This document shows, piece by piece, positions 13,238 through 25,888 of a stretch of DNA of 64,000 nt (position 1 is its first letter; each line of letters begins with the position of its first letter). Where the stretch lies: the NCBI RefSeq assembly GCF_016545825.1, contig NC_052621.1:2566199-2630198 (forward strand). The letters run 5' to 3'. The stretch is from Eucalyptus grandis (Eukaryota; Streptophyta; Magnoliopsida; Myrtales; Myrtaceae). Under the pieces are notes generated by a model that made no database searches, was not told the origin of the DNA, and saw nothing but the letters and a program-made list of their open reading frames with translations. The translations under genes and the position numbers were made by a program.

Positions 13238-13327
13238 TGGGCCATCAGGAATGGCCCGCAAGTAATGGGCCAGGCCGGGCACCACATGGTCAAAGCCGGT
13301 GAGATGGCCCATGGGCCGGGTCGCTCG
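13238..13327. promoter_or_regulatory. Cluster of TGGGCC/GGCCCA elements upstream of the cyclophilin gene
   Basis: Four copies occur in 90 bases: TGGGCC at 13238, 13266 and 13322, and GGCCCA at 13316. The last two form ATGGCCCATGGGCC. Such site II-like motifs are bound by TCP factors and are typical of promoters of constitutively expressed plant genes. They lie 250-340 bases before the start codon at 13578. Confidence 0.5.
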
Positions 13328-13577
13328 GCCCGTCACTTACGCCGTCCGCCCTCGTCGAAAACGAAGGCCCGCCTCGACGCTACGCAGTCGAAGACGAAAG
13401 AGGAAAATCAAGCTCCTCGAAGAGAGCTCGAGCATCTCCCATGGCTGCTGACGACTGACCCCGTCAAAGCGCAGAGAAGAGACAGCGACCGCCCACCCGC
13501 AAGGCCCTCCGCCCTCTCCGGCGAGTCACGGGAGAAAGACGGGAAATTTAAGCGGGGGAGGAGAGCGAATTCGGGGA

Positions 13578-15937
13578 ATGGCCGTCGCGACGAGGTCGAG
13601 ATGGGTCGCCATGTCGGTGGCGTGGATTCTGGTCTTGTTCGGAACCCTAGCTCTCATCCAGGTGGTTCCAAGCTCGACCCAAAAATCCCCCTTTTCTCCT
13701 CCGGATGTTTCCGACTCTTTTGACTCGTCTTTGTGCATACAGAACCGATTAAGTGATACCGGAGCTTCGTCTGATCCGAAACTTGTTCATCGCAAAGTTG
13801 GTGAGGTAATTCTTCGCGCCTGAGTAGATCGTCATTGATCCCATTTTTGTTGAAAGATGTCGTGATCTGACCATTATGATAAAAATGTGATCTTTTTTTT
13901 TTTTTTTTTTTTGGTTTTTCGGGTGGCTGACTGAGTGCGAGAGAGAATCGATGATGATGCTGTTCGTGTTTGCAGGAAAGAAGAAGCCGGACGATTTGGA
14001 AGAAGTGACTCACAAGGTTTTTTTCGATGTCGAGATCGGAGGAAAACCAGCGGGTATGCCATGCACTCTGTACAATTTAAGCTCATAGCTGAACAGATTG
14101 GGAATGCTGCTGATTAAATAGCACGTATCATCATCGAGTTAGAAATGATTGAGCTAGAATTTTGTGTGTGAACGTTCTCCTTTCTATGTGCAGAAGTCAG
14201 TAAGAAGTAAGAGTTGATTGAATCTGATTGTGATAGACATCCTTGCATAGAAATCTTTTCCTCGGTGTGGTTATTGTCAATGGACTTAGTCAAATCTTTG
14301 GCGAGTCAGTTTCTTTTCCTTTTGGGATTGCTGGATTTGGCAACCTGCACTCTGGTTGTTAGTGATTTATCATTATATCTCTTGCTCTTAATTAATGATT
14401 GACTTGGCCGTCTTTTGTGTGCATAGGAATCTTCTGCTGGGTGTAGTTATTGTCCTAGAGTAAGTCAAATCGTTGGCGAGTCAGCTTGTTTTCCATTGGG
14501 GAAGTTGGATTTGACAATGAGTGCTTTGTGGTTGTTATGTTTGTTTTATTTTATCTCTTGTATTTTATTAAGAATTTGCACCTGCCTGTTGTGCTATGCT
14601 CTTTCTAATGATTAAGAGCCTGATTTTTGTCTTATGGATATGAATCAATGTTTTGCTGCGAAACTTAAATTTTGAATTCCTGCGGTAGAAGGATCTTAAT
14701 TCATTATGGTTTGTATGCTTCCAGGTCGAATTGTCATGGGCCTCTTTGGCAAAAACCGTCCCCAAAACAGTTGGTAAGCACCATTTGCACTATGCTTCAC
14801 AATGTCATGAATTATATGTCGAAATCTTATTTTCACCTTTCTCACTTGCTCTACATCTTTGTTGTGCAGAAAACTTCCGAGCTCTTTGCACGGGTAGCCA
14901 AGTGACATCTGCTTCCTTTTGAATTTCCTTTAAGCCCATGAACACTCATGACCAAGTTGAAGGAAGAAGAATCGGCTTTTTGCTGAATGATTTCTCTTCA
15001 AACTAATAATAAGAAAGAATCATACATGTAGAGGAGAGAGAGGTATCCCTAAATTGTTATTCCTGCCTCAGCATGTCAGTGTCTTTCCTAGATTATTATC
15101 AGTCTTATTGCAGGGGAGAAAGGGATTGGAAAGAGTGGGGAAGCCCCTGAATTACAAAGGGCCAATTCCACAGGATCATTCCTAAATTTATGATCCAGGG
15201 CGGTGACTTCACTCTTGGAGATGGGAGAGGGAGAGTCAATCTATGGGAACAAATTTTCTGATGAAAACTTCAAACTGAAGCATACAGATGCAGGTATCTG
15301 TATAATTGGACTTCCTAGTGCTTTCAAAAGAATTGTGAAGAAGTTTGTAGTAACCCTGAAGTTAATTTCTTGAGCTGTGACACATGAAGAAGGACATATA
15401 GAGGTGTAATTCTCTACCTTGCAACAGGGCGCCTTTCGATGGCAAATGCTGGGCCAGACACAAATGGGTCACAATTTTTCATTACCACTGTGACAACTAG
15501 CTGGTAATCGACCATCTTCCCTATCTTATTTCTTTGATAAGCAAATTTTGTCACCTACATGCAACTCATTGATGTTACTGCTGGAGATTTGACCATGATT
15601 TGAATGTGTTTGAGGCTATTGTCAGCTTAATCTCAGACCTTATAGGGGAAAGTTGTGCTACTGCCTACTTACATCTTGGCAACTTTATCATGGATTATCG
15701 TCATAGTTTAGTTAACATAGGCTCTTTTGGTAATATTTTTGAGTTGTTTGGTTGATCATAACTAACCCAAGGATTTAAACTCCTTGCTATCTTGTAGGTT
15801 GGATGGCCGCCATGTTGTGTTTGGAAAGGTGCTGTCTGGGATGGATGTTGTCCACAAGATTGAGGCTGAAGGGGGACAGAGCGGCCAACCTAAAAAGTAT
15901 CGTTGTCATTTCAGACAGCGGAGAATTAGATCTATGA
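13578..15937 (+). CDS. Secretory-pathway cyclophilin (peptidyl-prolyl isomerase; frame broken as given)
   Basis: Cyclophilins catalyse proline cis-trans isomerisation during protein folding. Exon 1 (13578-13661) encodes a hydrophobic signal peptide ending near [10 protein letters not shown], which suggests entry into the ER. Further exons are about 13976-14053, 14725-14773, 14870-14893, 15114-15293, 15428-15503 and 15798-15937. They encode [43 protein letters not shown] (with the catalytic Arg), [17 protein letters not shown] and [19 protein letters not shown]. Length and order fit ER cyclophilins of the CYP19-4/CYP20-1/CYP21 group. Five indels break the frame: one extra A in exon 3 (GGCAAAAACC), one extra G and two 2-base losses in exon 5, and one extra A in exon 7. 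The 3' copy at 25885-26575 lacks the exon 7 error. This is the only copy with all exons. Confidence 0.85.
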
Positions 15938-18900
15938 ACACTTCCTGCACACTCCCCTCCAGGTTGCACTTGACAAGTTTGACCTCATAGCTTACTCGAC
16001 ACGAATGTAGGGCTCAGGCATCGTGCACTGCTTTGATGCAAATGTTTTTTTTTTCTTTAATGGTGAAGAAGAAAATGTGAGGCAAGCTTGTTGATTTGAT
16101 ATTGAAACATACTTGAAAGAGCTTGGATCGATCATAGAAGCCAGCCATGAATAGAGATAACTTTTCTGAGTGTGAATTGGATATTACGTTGCAAATAGCC
16201 GAATGAAATGTAGAAAACAGGATGTTTGTTCTGAAAAGTGGAGAGCAAAATGATGTTTTTTTTTTTTTTTTTTTTCTGCTTTTTCTTAATTCAAAATTTT
16301 CAATCCATTATCCAAATGAGAAGAGAGTCGCTTCTGAAGAAACTCATTTTATTTGTATCTTCCAGCTGATTGAATGAGTAAAAACTAATGCCAACAGCAC
16401 GATATTTGCAATTGAGTGAAAACTATCTTCAAAACGGAAACAATATCTCTAAAAATGGTAGACAAGACAAAAGACTTCTGATAAACAAAAAGAGTTCCAT
16501 ATACATTGAGAGTGGTTTTGTATGGTTCTCTGATCACTACTTAATTTGTAAATTAAGAAAATTCTCTCTTTTTCGCAAATTGGATGTAGCGGCTCCTGCT
16601 GTGGATTCGGGTTTCTTTAAGGTTTGTGTTTACCTCGTTCCCAATGCGTCACAATTGCATTAAAAATTACCGTCACAGATACACCGGCCTATTGAAGGAC
16701 CTGAAAGATCTGAAGAAGCAGCTGCGAAGAAAGGAAATTCTGAAGAAGCAGTTGTTGGTGGAGCAGAACTGCATTGTGCCACTGATCCAACTCTCACCAA
16801 CTGAGAGTCAAGGATCTAATCATCAGATTCAAAAGAAAAGTAACCAAAAACTCATCGGGACATAAAAGAACTGCACTCGGAAGCCACTTAAGAAGTAAAA
16901 ATTGAAGTAATGACGCCCTTTCTGTCCATTGACATTAACTTATACGAGCGACAATATTGCTCTCGACAAGAGCAAAGGAAGATCGTGCAAATACGCACCC
17001 TTATGCCAATAAGAATTTGAGATCCCGTCCATTGACCTGATCGACTAGGCGACAGCTATCACAAGTAAGACAACCACAAACAATCAGGGCTTATGCGCAA
17101 TGACAATGGGGGTGGTCATTGGGAGATAAGGCCTAAGTTCAGGTTAGATGTGAGAAATTACAGGGTCACATCCCATACTGTGAGATTTACCGAAGCGACA
17201 TAGCAAGTGTATGAATACAAGGAAGACAGCTAGAACAGATCGAGCTCTTTACATCAGATCAAAGTTGGGCGATAGCCATTACAGCGCTCCTAAAGCACAA
17301 TCCATCTGTTCTTGCCCAGTAAATCTGATGAAATCAACACCCACGAACAAAGACGGAAGCCGGAGAGTTTCTGTTCATGGCAACCCCTAGTCGCCCTAAT
17401 TTGCAAACCCAAGGCAACTGGACCTTCAACAGCAAAGAATTGACTAAGAAATATCTCATGTGCATTCAATACAAAGTGTAGATGAATAACAGGGAAAATG
17501 ACCCTAACTACCAATCTTGATGTCAACAATCTCAATCTGCAAAAAATGGATTAACATTGACCTACCACCTCCCAAGAATTAACTACTTTTTGATTGGACC
17601 TTCACTACAAAGGCTCAGTCAAACCAAACCCAAAGATCCGTCCACTTGCTCATGCCAATATAAAATAAACCAAAACTTGTTCTTTATATTTAGAGCACAT
17701 TTGAGCATATATTCTGTCCGTGTCATGGCCTAAGCACAGCCAAATTTTGTTTACTTCTGCATCATTGAGAGAGAGAGAGAGAGAGAGAGAGTTCTCCTGC
17801 TGCACATATGCTTATGTTCATTGCATTGCCCAGGAGCAGGAATGTCAAAGACTTGGTTATCTAAATGAAGGGACTTCTCAGTGCTGACCTACATCCTTCT
17901 CAAGTGGTGAGATCTGAACAGGCACTGTGAGTATAATGGTCTTGCCAACCATAGATGAAGGAGAATAATTATCAAGCGGAAGAAAGACTTCCCTCATGGA
18001 TGGCCCATGCATTCATAATTACCCAAACTTATACCGCATGCCACTACAAACCTATGGATGATGAGATACTTGAGGTTAGTTCAGGAGTCAGATATGGAAA
18101 TAAAAACAAAGCTTGGTACACAACCCCGCTTCATGATATTTCCACATAAGACCTGCTAATCCTATCATTTGGAATGACATCCTCCACAATGCCTTCAGTG
18201 TTCTGAGCATAAAGTTGCACGATGCTAGTCATACTTTCATCATAAGTGATGGCCTGTCTATCATACCAAAATGAGACTGATGCTTCAGTACATGGATGTT
18301 ATCACAAGACCACTTGAGTAATGTGAGAAGCACATGAAGAACCAGATAGCTCACACCAGGCAGTCCACACCAAGTCCATCCTAATTTGCTATGGATTCTG
18401 CAATTTTCACTTTCCACTCCTCCTTTCCTAGAAACTGCCCCAGCAGTAAAGGACAATTGTAGTCATGATTTTTGTTTGCAGCCACTATAGCTAATCAATT
18501 TCATGCTTTCATTCCGTTTGATTGTAGACTGGAATTTTAATGCAGTCTGATAGCAGATCTAGGACTGAGGCAAGTGAAGATTCCATCAGAGAGTATTAAC
18601 ATAAGATACCGATGATGAGGATTGAGGACTAGAGATTCTTAGTTTCTATTATGTGGTTTTGACTTCATCCTTGATCTAAAGGACTTAGGCGAAAGCATTG
18701 TTTTAATTAACCAAGGTACCTTGTAACTTGCATTTTTGACTCATAGCAGAAACCCTACATAGTGATAAAGCTACCCCAGACGACTAAACATTATATAACA
18801 CCTATTAAAAGAGATCGGGCGTTTCATATAGGAAAGCTAATCACATGAAGGAGGGCCTCTCAAGAATCAGAATATCCACAGATAAAATCCAACCACAAAT

Positions 18901-19633
18901 TACTCCAAGTCAGTTATCATGATGAGCACAGAATCTACTAAGAGCTCTCCCCAAACAGCTTCCACTATCCAAGAAAAACCTAATCATATAGATAAAAGAA
19001 ATGGATCACAAGACTCATCACTGTAGGATGTACAAGGGTTAAGCATACACCTATTGCGTACTGTACTTAAGCTCTTTATCTCATACTGAGAAATCAGAAA
19101 AATCTGCCAGCACACTTGAGCTGGAGACCTAAAGATCCAGAGGCCTGAAACTAAAGCCTCCAAATCCTGCAACTCAATCTACAGCAAAGGAGCTGACTTT
19201 AAAAAAAGAATTTAACCCTCCAACATCAAATCCTTCGATTGCCCAGCAAACCATCTGCAAGAAACTAGATAAAAACTACACCCTTACTACATACGCTCTG
19301 ATCCTGCATCTTGTTAAAATTCTGGGTTCGTAGTGCAGCAATTTTCGTCATCATCATTTTCGAGTTCACAGTTACTAGAAACAGCAGTTACAAAGCAGAA
19401 CCACAACACAGCCCAGAACGAGCATAGCAGAGTTCTTCTACATCACTGACGACAAGACGAAGAGAGGGACGAGACGGGAACGATTGACTCAGACTCGGAC
19501 TCGAACACGAAGCAAGTTACGATTTTTATTCCCAGGACACTTAAAAGACTCATTAGCGACTCATTAGCTAAGCACCGACCTTCACTCCTGCAGAAAAAAT
19601 TCCCAATCCTACAGAAGGGGTTCTCGATAAGGG
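15938..19633. repeat. Non-coding part of tandem unit 1
   Basis: It is nearly identical to 26576-30259. It contains the 3' flank of the cyclophilin gene and the probable 3' flank of ELF4 copy 1. There is also a poly-T run at 16256-16275 and a GA microsatellite at 17767-17791. Open frames here, such as those at 16388 and 18229-18456, are shared with unit 2 only because the DNA itself is duplicated. I find no gene I can support. Confidence 0.7.
17767..17791. repeat. GA microsatellite, unit 1
   Basis: A pure GA run of 25 bases. The same locus in unit 2 (28396-28428) has 33 bases, so the repeat has changed length since the duplication. Confidence 0.9.
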
Positions 19634-20050
19634 TCACGATTAGGGCTGCTTTCCTTGACGCGGAACCGGTGCCGCTCGTCTCTCGCTGGTGGAACGCGGA
19701 GGAGAAATCCGTGGAGAGATCGGGGTAGAGCGACACCACCTTCGATATGTTCTGGTTGATCTCGTGGATCAGGGCCTCGTTCTTGACCATGTTTTTGGCG
19801 CTCTTCGACTGGTGGTTGTCGTTCACCTGCCGGATCAGCGAGCGGTTCCGGTCGAGCAGGGTCTGCACCTGCCGGAAGTTCTGTTGAACATCTCCTACAC
19901 CTCGGGGTCGCACTCGACGTCCACGGGGAGCCCTTCAGCGAGTCGCCGGCACGCGCGGTGGTGGCGGTGGTGACGGGTGGAGGGGTTGGCCTTGGCGGAG
20001 GACGGGCAGTGGCGGCGGTTGTTGGCGGCGGCGGCGGCGGCGTCCTCCAT
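19634..20050 (-). pseudogene. ELF4: ELF4 copy 1 (inactivated)
   Basis: It is homologous to the intact ELF4 at 30260-30700, read from 20050 downward. The conserved core is clear (NFRQVQTLLDRNRSLIRQVN, NISKVVSLYPDLSTDFSSAF). The Trp codon of the EVWEMF motif is TAG, a true substitution. The next codons have lost one base, 18 bases encoding the acidic stretch are missing, and the C-terminal tail is frameshifted. A nonsense substitution plus several indels argue for genuine loss of function rather than sequence error alone. Confidence 0.85.
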
Positions 20051-20292
20051 TGCTCGATCCGGCGGGGCGGCGGGGAGGAATCGAGGCGGGGCTGGTCGTC
20101 ACTCCGGCTGCGGACATTTCTTCTTCGTGAGCTCTTGCTGCGCCGTTAATATTTTCGGAGAGAATCTATACTTTTCTTTGAGGCGGCGAGGCTGCATGTA
20201 CGCGCCGGAAGGGCGTGCACTGCACCTTTCTAGGTCCATCACGACCAATTTTTTTTTTAGGATCTAATTTTCCAAAAATTAATGGTTTATGA

Positions 20293-22753
20293 ATTTTGAT
20301 TTAATATACAATTTGATACATAAAATTTTACCTTTTTCAATATGGTCATTAAGTTTCGACCAATGTATAATATGATCCTGAACATATTTAATATAGTCAA
20401 AACATTAAAAGTAGTCACTTCATTAATTCAAAATTGGAGATTACATCAAATATTTTTTCATACAATCGAGAGATTATATTGAATATATACCAAATTTTCA
20501 AGGACTCTATTGACCAAATTAACAGTTTAGAGATCGAAATTCTATATTGAGTTAAAATTCAATCACTGTTTTCGGTCATTTTACTTTAATTTATTTTTTA
20601 TTTCCTCACTTACCCTATCTCTCTTCTGGACAAAATTGGATAAGGGCGAATTTGTTCCGTTGAATTTTTTTTTTCATAAGAAACATTTTAAAGGAAATTA
20701 GTTAGTTTTTCATTTGCTCAATTAATTTAAGAAAAAGTAATTTCCTTTTTGTTAGAGGGAGATATTGTCCCTCGGATCTAAACTCATTTGTTTTTCGGGT
20801 TGTGAAATAAAATTTTTGCGAATCCATCTATTTTCCGTCTTTCAACCACCAAAAAAAATAATAATAAATTTTCAAAACAGTTTTCCTTCAAATAAACGGA
20901 CTATCAATTTTGTTTTTAATTTGGAATAAGAGAGAAAGACTTTACAATGGATTTATTCTCATTGCCTTTGGGGGGGTGAGCTTTTATATTTTAGTGGTAG
21001 GTTTGTTTTTCTGAATGCATTATATTTAAAATTTACGTAGGAAAATAATATTTTCTTCTCATCATTTGTCATTTTTTCCTCTTTTTTTTTTCCTTTTTTT
21101 TCTTTGGCTTACAATTATGGTTTCAGAGACTTTTTCGAATGGTTTACTGCATTTCTGTTCTCTTTTTGTTTGCTAAATCACAATCTTACTATATAATTAA
21201 ATTAAATTTAAGAGAGAGTGAGAGAGAGAGAGAGAGAGAATTAGGTGGAAGGAGTCATGAGTGAAGAGAAGGACGCCGTGGATGCGAGTGGGAATGGGTC
21301 GTGAGACCCGAAACGAGAATATCTTACGGAGGCCTCCTATTGGACAAGCCTGCCACGCTGGCAAAAAGTGCAAACCCACTCTCTCTCTCTCTCTGAAAAT
21401 ATCTTTCGAGCCCCATAGAAAAAAACTCCGAGCTTCCCAACAGCCACCCAAGCAAAACGGCACGTCGTTTAACTCCGCCTCCCGGCCAATAAAATTTGTA
21501 CTCCTCGGAGGTGATTTTCTGACCCAAAAAATAGGGGCCAAAAGAAGAAATAGGGTCCTAATTATTTAAGAGCTTGGGTGACTATTTTTTGATCTCCAAA
21601 AATAGAAAAAGAAAGAAGAAGAGGAAATTAGGTTGTCGAACATTTTCGACCTAATATAGGTATGCATTACATTGATTAAAGTGTGTAAGGTAGACGTGGT
21701 ACAAGCCAATAAGGCAACGCTAAGGGGTTGGCTTCACCTATTTATTGACTAAAGGGTTGGTTTCACCTACTTATTGACCTAGATAATCTTGACTTGTTTA
21801 AGTCTTTTGCATAATTAATTTTCATTCAAATTATTGACCGTGGAACGGTGGAAGAAGCCAAAGCAATCAAACACGATATTTCCATGAATAAATGAGGGCA
21901 GTATTTAAAAAGTCTACCTAAACATAGAAAAAGTATAATTAGCAATGAATGATGTCATTTTGCAGTCACCCTCTTGGGAAAGGCTTGTTGATTTATCTTT
22001 CATAAACAATTGGACCACGTGTGATTTCATCTTTTCTTTCACTTGAACCTATCTAAATCGTTTCGATATTCATGACGAGGATCTGGACGGACCATACCAC
22101 AGGTCCATAGCAAGAACATGCTAGGACAGATCCTCGTCATGATGACGCCTAGAAAAATTGGCGTAGAAATTGGAGATTATATAATCTCTCTACGGAAACT
22201 TTCATTAAATTGGCGTAGAAAATGGAGAGTATATATAATTATGTAAATGCCTAGAAAAATAAATGTGACGCAACAGTCTCGTCACTTTCCGAATCCCATT
22301 TCCAAAGCATCGACATGGAGTATCACCTCCGGCGTGTCCCCATGTCGAAGATTCGCAACATAAACAGTGCACGACAAAGACAGAAAGGTGCTCGTTGTGC
22401 ATTCTCTTGTGCGGCTGAGATCGAGCAATTATTAAAGTAGCAGGCATCTCATTTAACTGGGTTGAATATGAGTCCTCGAAAAGAATCGAACTTTGTTCTT
22501 ACAGTAATTCTCCCACTTCACTTTTATGGGGAGATCTCAAAAATAAAGAGGTGCCGGTGTGCGACAAGGTATCGACAACATTTATTTGCTCGTTTCCTAT
22601 AAAAATTCAATCTGTCGATCCGGGACCGATAATCCTCCATGTGAATGGAGAGATTCTAAACCCAGAGAGAAAGAATATGAATTAGGCGAAGGTCATAAAA
22701 CTAATGCTCAGGGAAGGGTAGAAGGAACTATCATTGCGCGAGTAATTATGTTT
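20293..22753. repeat. Duplicated AT-rich block, copy B (upstream of ELF4 copy 1)
   Basis: It corresponds to 1-2423 and to 30950-32790 plus 36241-37667. It contains a GA run at 21221-21239 and a CT run at 21379-21394. It lies between ELF4 copy 1 and the ABC1K fragment, which are both on the minus strand, so it is upstream of the former and downstream of the latter. No gene is seen. Confidence 0.75.
21396..21404 (+). promoter_or_regulatory. Evening element (AAAATATCT), copy B
   Basis: An exact evening element about 1.35 kb upstream of the dead ELF4 copy 1. A second one, present at the matching place upstream of the intact copy (32070), has been eroded here to AAAAAAACTCC. Confidence 0.45.
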
Positions 22754-24325
22754 TCACCATGGCAAAGCTTTTCTAAGATGTAAAAGCCACAGGGCCAACT
22801 GCATTGCGAGAAGACGAGCTTCCACCGAAATTTCCTCCAACCAGACGCTCAACCGGCGTACGAGAGATCTTGTTTCGTACTTCTTTGCCTCAAGAACTGC
22901 TTTTGAAGATATCTTCCCAATGATAAGAAATGTCTCCAGTGAAGATCCCTGCAACTGTTAAAGGCACGACTTAGCAGGAGGACGTGCGCAATTAGGTGTA
23001 ACTTTATAATTTACACATTAAATAATTCTCCAATATAATATATAAACTGCAAAATACAAAGACAAGATGGTCCACAAACAGGTAACACAAGTGTCCTTGT
23101 ACTCCTGCAGCTGGTAAAATTTTTCAGATATCTTGCTAATAACCTACCTTAGGTTCTAATGAGCTCTAAAACTGGAGGTACCAATATCCTAGCCAAAGCT
23201 ACCAGCTGTTTATCAGAGCAGTTGTATGGTCCTTATTATTCTTATCAGCAGAAAGGACCTTTTAATAGCCGATTCAGCATAGCAGAGAGTAGACCGAATT
23301 TATGCCAAAATCAGAGAGAATATCAAATACTCTAATTCGGGATTTTAATGACCTTACTTACAATCAAGGTCAAGTAGTCCATCTTATGACAAAAGACATT
23401 ATATGAAGCTAGTAATTTAGGATATAATCAGAGAGAACATCAAATACTCTAATTTGGGATCTTAATATCCACTCTCGTCAACCAAAACACATTATATGAA
23501 GCTAGTAATTTAGGATATAATTTAGACAGACGAGGGGAACAGAGTGGGCTTCAATAATTTAGCTTCATCTGGCTCAGTACAAATTCCTGTCTGACAAGTT
23601 CTACCACTGTCAACAGAAGACTATACAAATGGTAAGAAGGCAGAAATTGCCCAAACGGTAAACAACACAACCGGATTCTATAAATGCAAATAAAGAGGTA
23701 GCCATGCAATACCAGCGCAATGTTTACAGATCGTAGACAGTCATTTGTCTTCAGCATCAGCAGAATTACTCGAAGCAGTCTTCTCAGAAGTTCTGAGATC
23801 TCTGAGAAATACTGAGATGCGTACATCTGCTAGAGAAAGTTAAAGAGCGTCATGTTACTACCTGATAAAATAATCATGCTGAGAATAAGTAACAAAGGAA
23901 AAGTAGACATGATATGAAGAATAAATAGATCTCTACAAGCACAATCAGTGGCATTTGAGGAAACGATCACCTGTAGATCTGAACGTTCACTATCGCTGCC
24001 TTGTATAACCAAATGGTCAATAGCTGATCAACAACTCTATTCCGTGGCCTCATGGTCAAAATTCCTGCAAATAGCGCACAAAGGTCCTCCCCTGCTCCCA
24101 GCTTCACACTATTTTCCTAAATTGCTTTAGCATCAGCAAAAACCAGTGCCTATGTTACACAAAATGTGAAATCATCATGAAAAAAAATGTTATCTTGTCT
24201 ATATCGCATTAGGCAAGTAATGAGGTAATATACCTTCCAAAGAGCAGCATAGTTAGTCCTAGTAGACACGTCAAGCTCCTTATAGAGGCCATGATCTAGA
24301 AGTACCAACTGTGGTTTTTTGTTAG
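22754..24325 (-). pseudogene. ABC1-type kinase 3'-end fragment, copy B
   Basis: Counterparts of exons 9-12 of the intact gene lie at 24234-24325, 23971-24149, 23713-23826 and 22754-22954. Exons 9, 11 and 12 keep their frames. Exon 10 has lost one G within the segment encoding [10 protein letters not shown], which shifts the frame. Exons 1-4 and 6-8 are missing, and only a piece of exon 5 survives at 25835-25888. No promoter or start is available, so no kinase can be made. Confidence 0.85.
23314..23525. repeat. Imperfect tandem duplication of about 120 bp inside an ABC1K intron
   Basis: The segment with AGAGAGAA(T/C)ATCAAATACTC to AAGCTAGTAATTTAGGATAT occurs twice in a row. The same arrangement is present in copy A (about 2965-3185) and in the intact gene (about 38226-38440). 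The tandem duplication therefore predates the block duplications. Confidence 0.7.
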
Positions 24326-25035
24326 CTAAAGGATTGTAGAAAGAACAGATAAGAATGTCAATAGCTCGACAAAGAACAAGAGACTTCATATGAGACCTAA
24401 TGCTTTCATATGTGAACCTGTGTAAAACTTGTGATTTGATTTGTGAACTTCCGCAAGAGATGGATTGTCATCAATTTATCCTACAGCTATTTAAGTGAAT
24501 GTATAGAGTCTCCCTTTTGTTCTGTTCCAATCTCCTCATGAAAGTAAACAAGGGGAACGACTTTGAACAGAGAAAGAATCTCAGATACAAGATGAAAGCA
24601 TAAACGAAAAGGTAACTTTGAGATTCTTATGGAAATTGAACTCGTTCTTGTATTTAGCTGCTCGTGACAAAAATAATGGCAACGTTAAGAGAACCATCTC
24701 ATCAAGGAACATGGCCAGGTGGATGTTAGAGATACATTGCCAGATTTTCCTCTGGTTGTTTATGATAACAAGAACGATATTGCATTTGTGCAAGGAAACG
24801 GTCTTTCCCATTAAACTCAGAAAGGTCCTCCAATTCTTTTCTTCTTGAACTACAAAAAGGTATATCATACTACCAAACTTTCGCAAGGAAAAGCTCATGC
24901 TTCTTATGGAATAACTCAAAGTCTGATGTGATCCGGGATGAGAAATTTAGCACAATCTTATGTGAGTATGCCAACGACATTATTACTAGACTCAAAAGCA
25001 CATTGCCACTGTTAATTATTTATTAAATACAACGC

Positions 25036-25372
25036 TCAGAACTCAACAGGGTTGGGCGGCTTCTTCAGGGGGGTAACGGGGTCTGGAACTGCAGGTGTAC
25101 CAGGCTCCTCTGCTGCAGTTGTCGACCTGGGGCTGAGAGGAGGCTTCACTTCGCTGGTATTGAGAGCAGGGTTAGGCGGCACGCACGTAGGAGGATGACA
25201 ACTGCATTGTGGAGGGTCGCGGCAGAAATCTCCTGTGTCGGAAGGAGAAAATTTAGTCAAATGAAACGAGAGAGAGAGAGAGCAAAAGGGAGTGACTCAT
25301 ACTTGCTGTAACGCGGATGGAGCACAAGAGGCTCGCCATGATGAAGATGCTCACAAAGTAATACCTCCCCAT
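25036..25372 (-). CDS. Small secreted Cys/Pro-rich peptide precursor, copy 2 (intact)
   Basis: Two exons, 25303-25372 and 25036-25232, splice at consensus GT-AG sites into 267 bases, giving 88 residues plus stop. The first 23 residues (MGRYYFVSIFIMASLLCSIR and so on) form a good signal peptide. The mature part begins near DFCRDPPQCSCHPPTC and continues as a Pro/Ser/Thr-rich tail ending KKPPNPVEF. It has four Cys in the mature part, all near the N terminus. A TATA-like CTATTTAAG lies about 70 bases upstream of the start. I do not recognise the family. The start is supported by the same exon layout in the 84-residue copy at 46021-46345. The gene sits inside what would be the ABC1K gene, on the same strand, where the intact ABC1K has no such insert. 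An extracellular peptide is the best inference; a role in signalling or defence is speculation. Confidence 0.7.
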
Positions 25373-25834
25373 GATTATCAAATGTAAGGAATTCACAATG
25401 TGCTTGTTGTGGGTAATTGAGAGCGACGATTTCGCTGCTTAAATAGAGGATTTCTCAACGCTCTATGTACTTCTATTCTTTGGGTAATGTACTAATTAAA
25501 TGAGACAAACTCACGTTCATATTTAATGAAGTATTTTTGCACATTAAAGAATTATCGATGAGGTTAGAGATAACACGGATTTAGGAGTGACATAAGTAGC
25601 CAAGCATCACTTAATGGAGTACGTCAATCCCAGCTGCACTTTATTAAAAGAGGTTTAGGGAGAATATTCTCTAAATGAGGATCACAAACCTACATATTTA
25701 CATAGATTTTACGTGTGATGAGCAAAAAAAGAAAGATATTGCATGTATGTAGTCATATAATGATGCGGCAATAAAGACTCCTTGTAATCTCTTCCTCAGG
25801 AGGATAACACATATATGGCTAGAGATAACACTAC

Positions 25835-25888
25835 CTGTAATCAAAACTGGGGAAGATACGATGTAGAGTGTTCACAATTAAATCAACA
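25835..25888 (-). pseudogene. ABC1-type kinase exon 5 remnant at the duplication junction
   Basis: These bases match the 3' half of ABC1K exon 5 (41829-41888), including the donor site. The match stops at CAACA, where cyclophilin exon 5 begins on the opposite strand. The intron sequence at 25686-25834 is also shared with 41688-41828. Confidence 0.85.

Noticed and set aside
13046..13723. Plus-strand open frame of 225 codons overlapping the cyclophilin start
   Set aside because: It crosses the MITE-like right end and the promoter, and overlaps cyclophilin exon 1 in a different frame. The cyclophilin signal peptide is the better explanation.
18229..18456. Minus-strand open frame of 75 codons conserved at 28867-29094
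   Set aside because: The two copies are near identical because they lie in the recent tandem duplication. There is no independent sign of coding.
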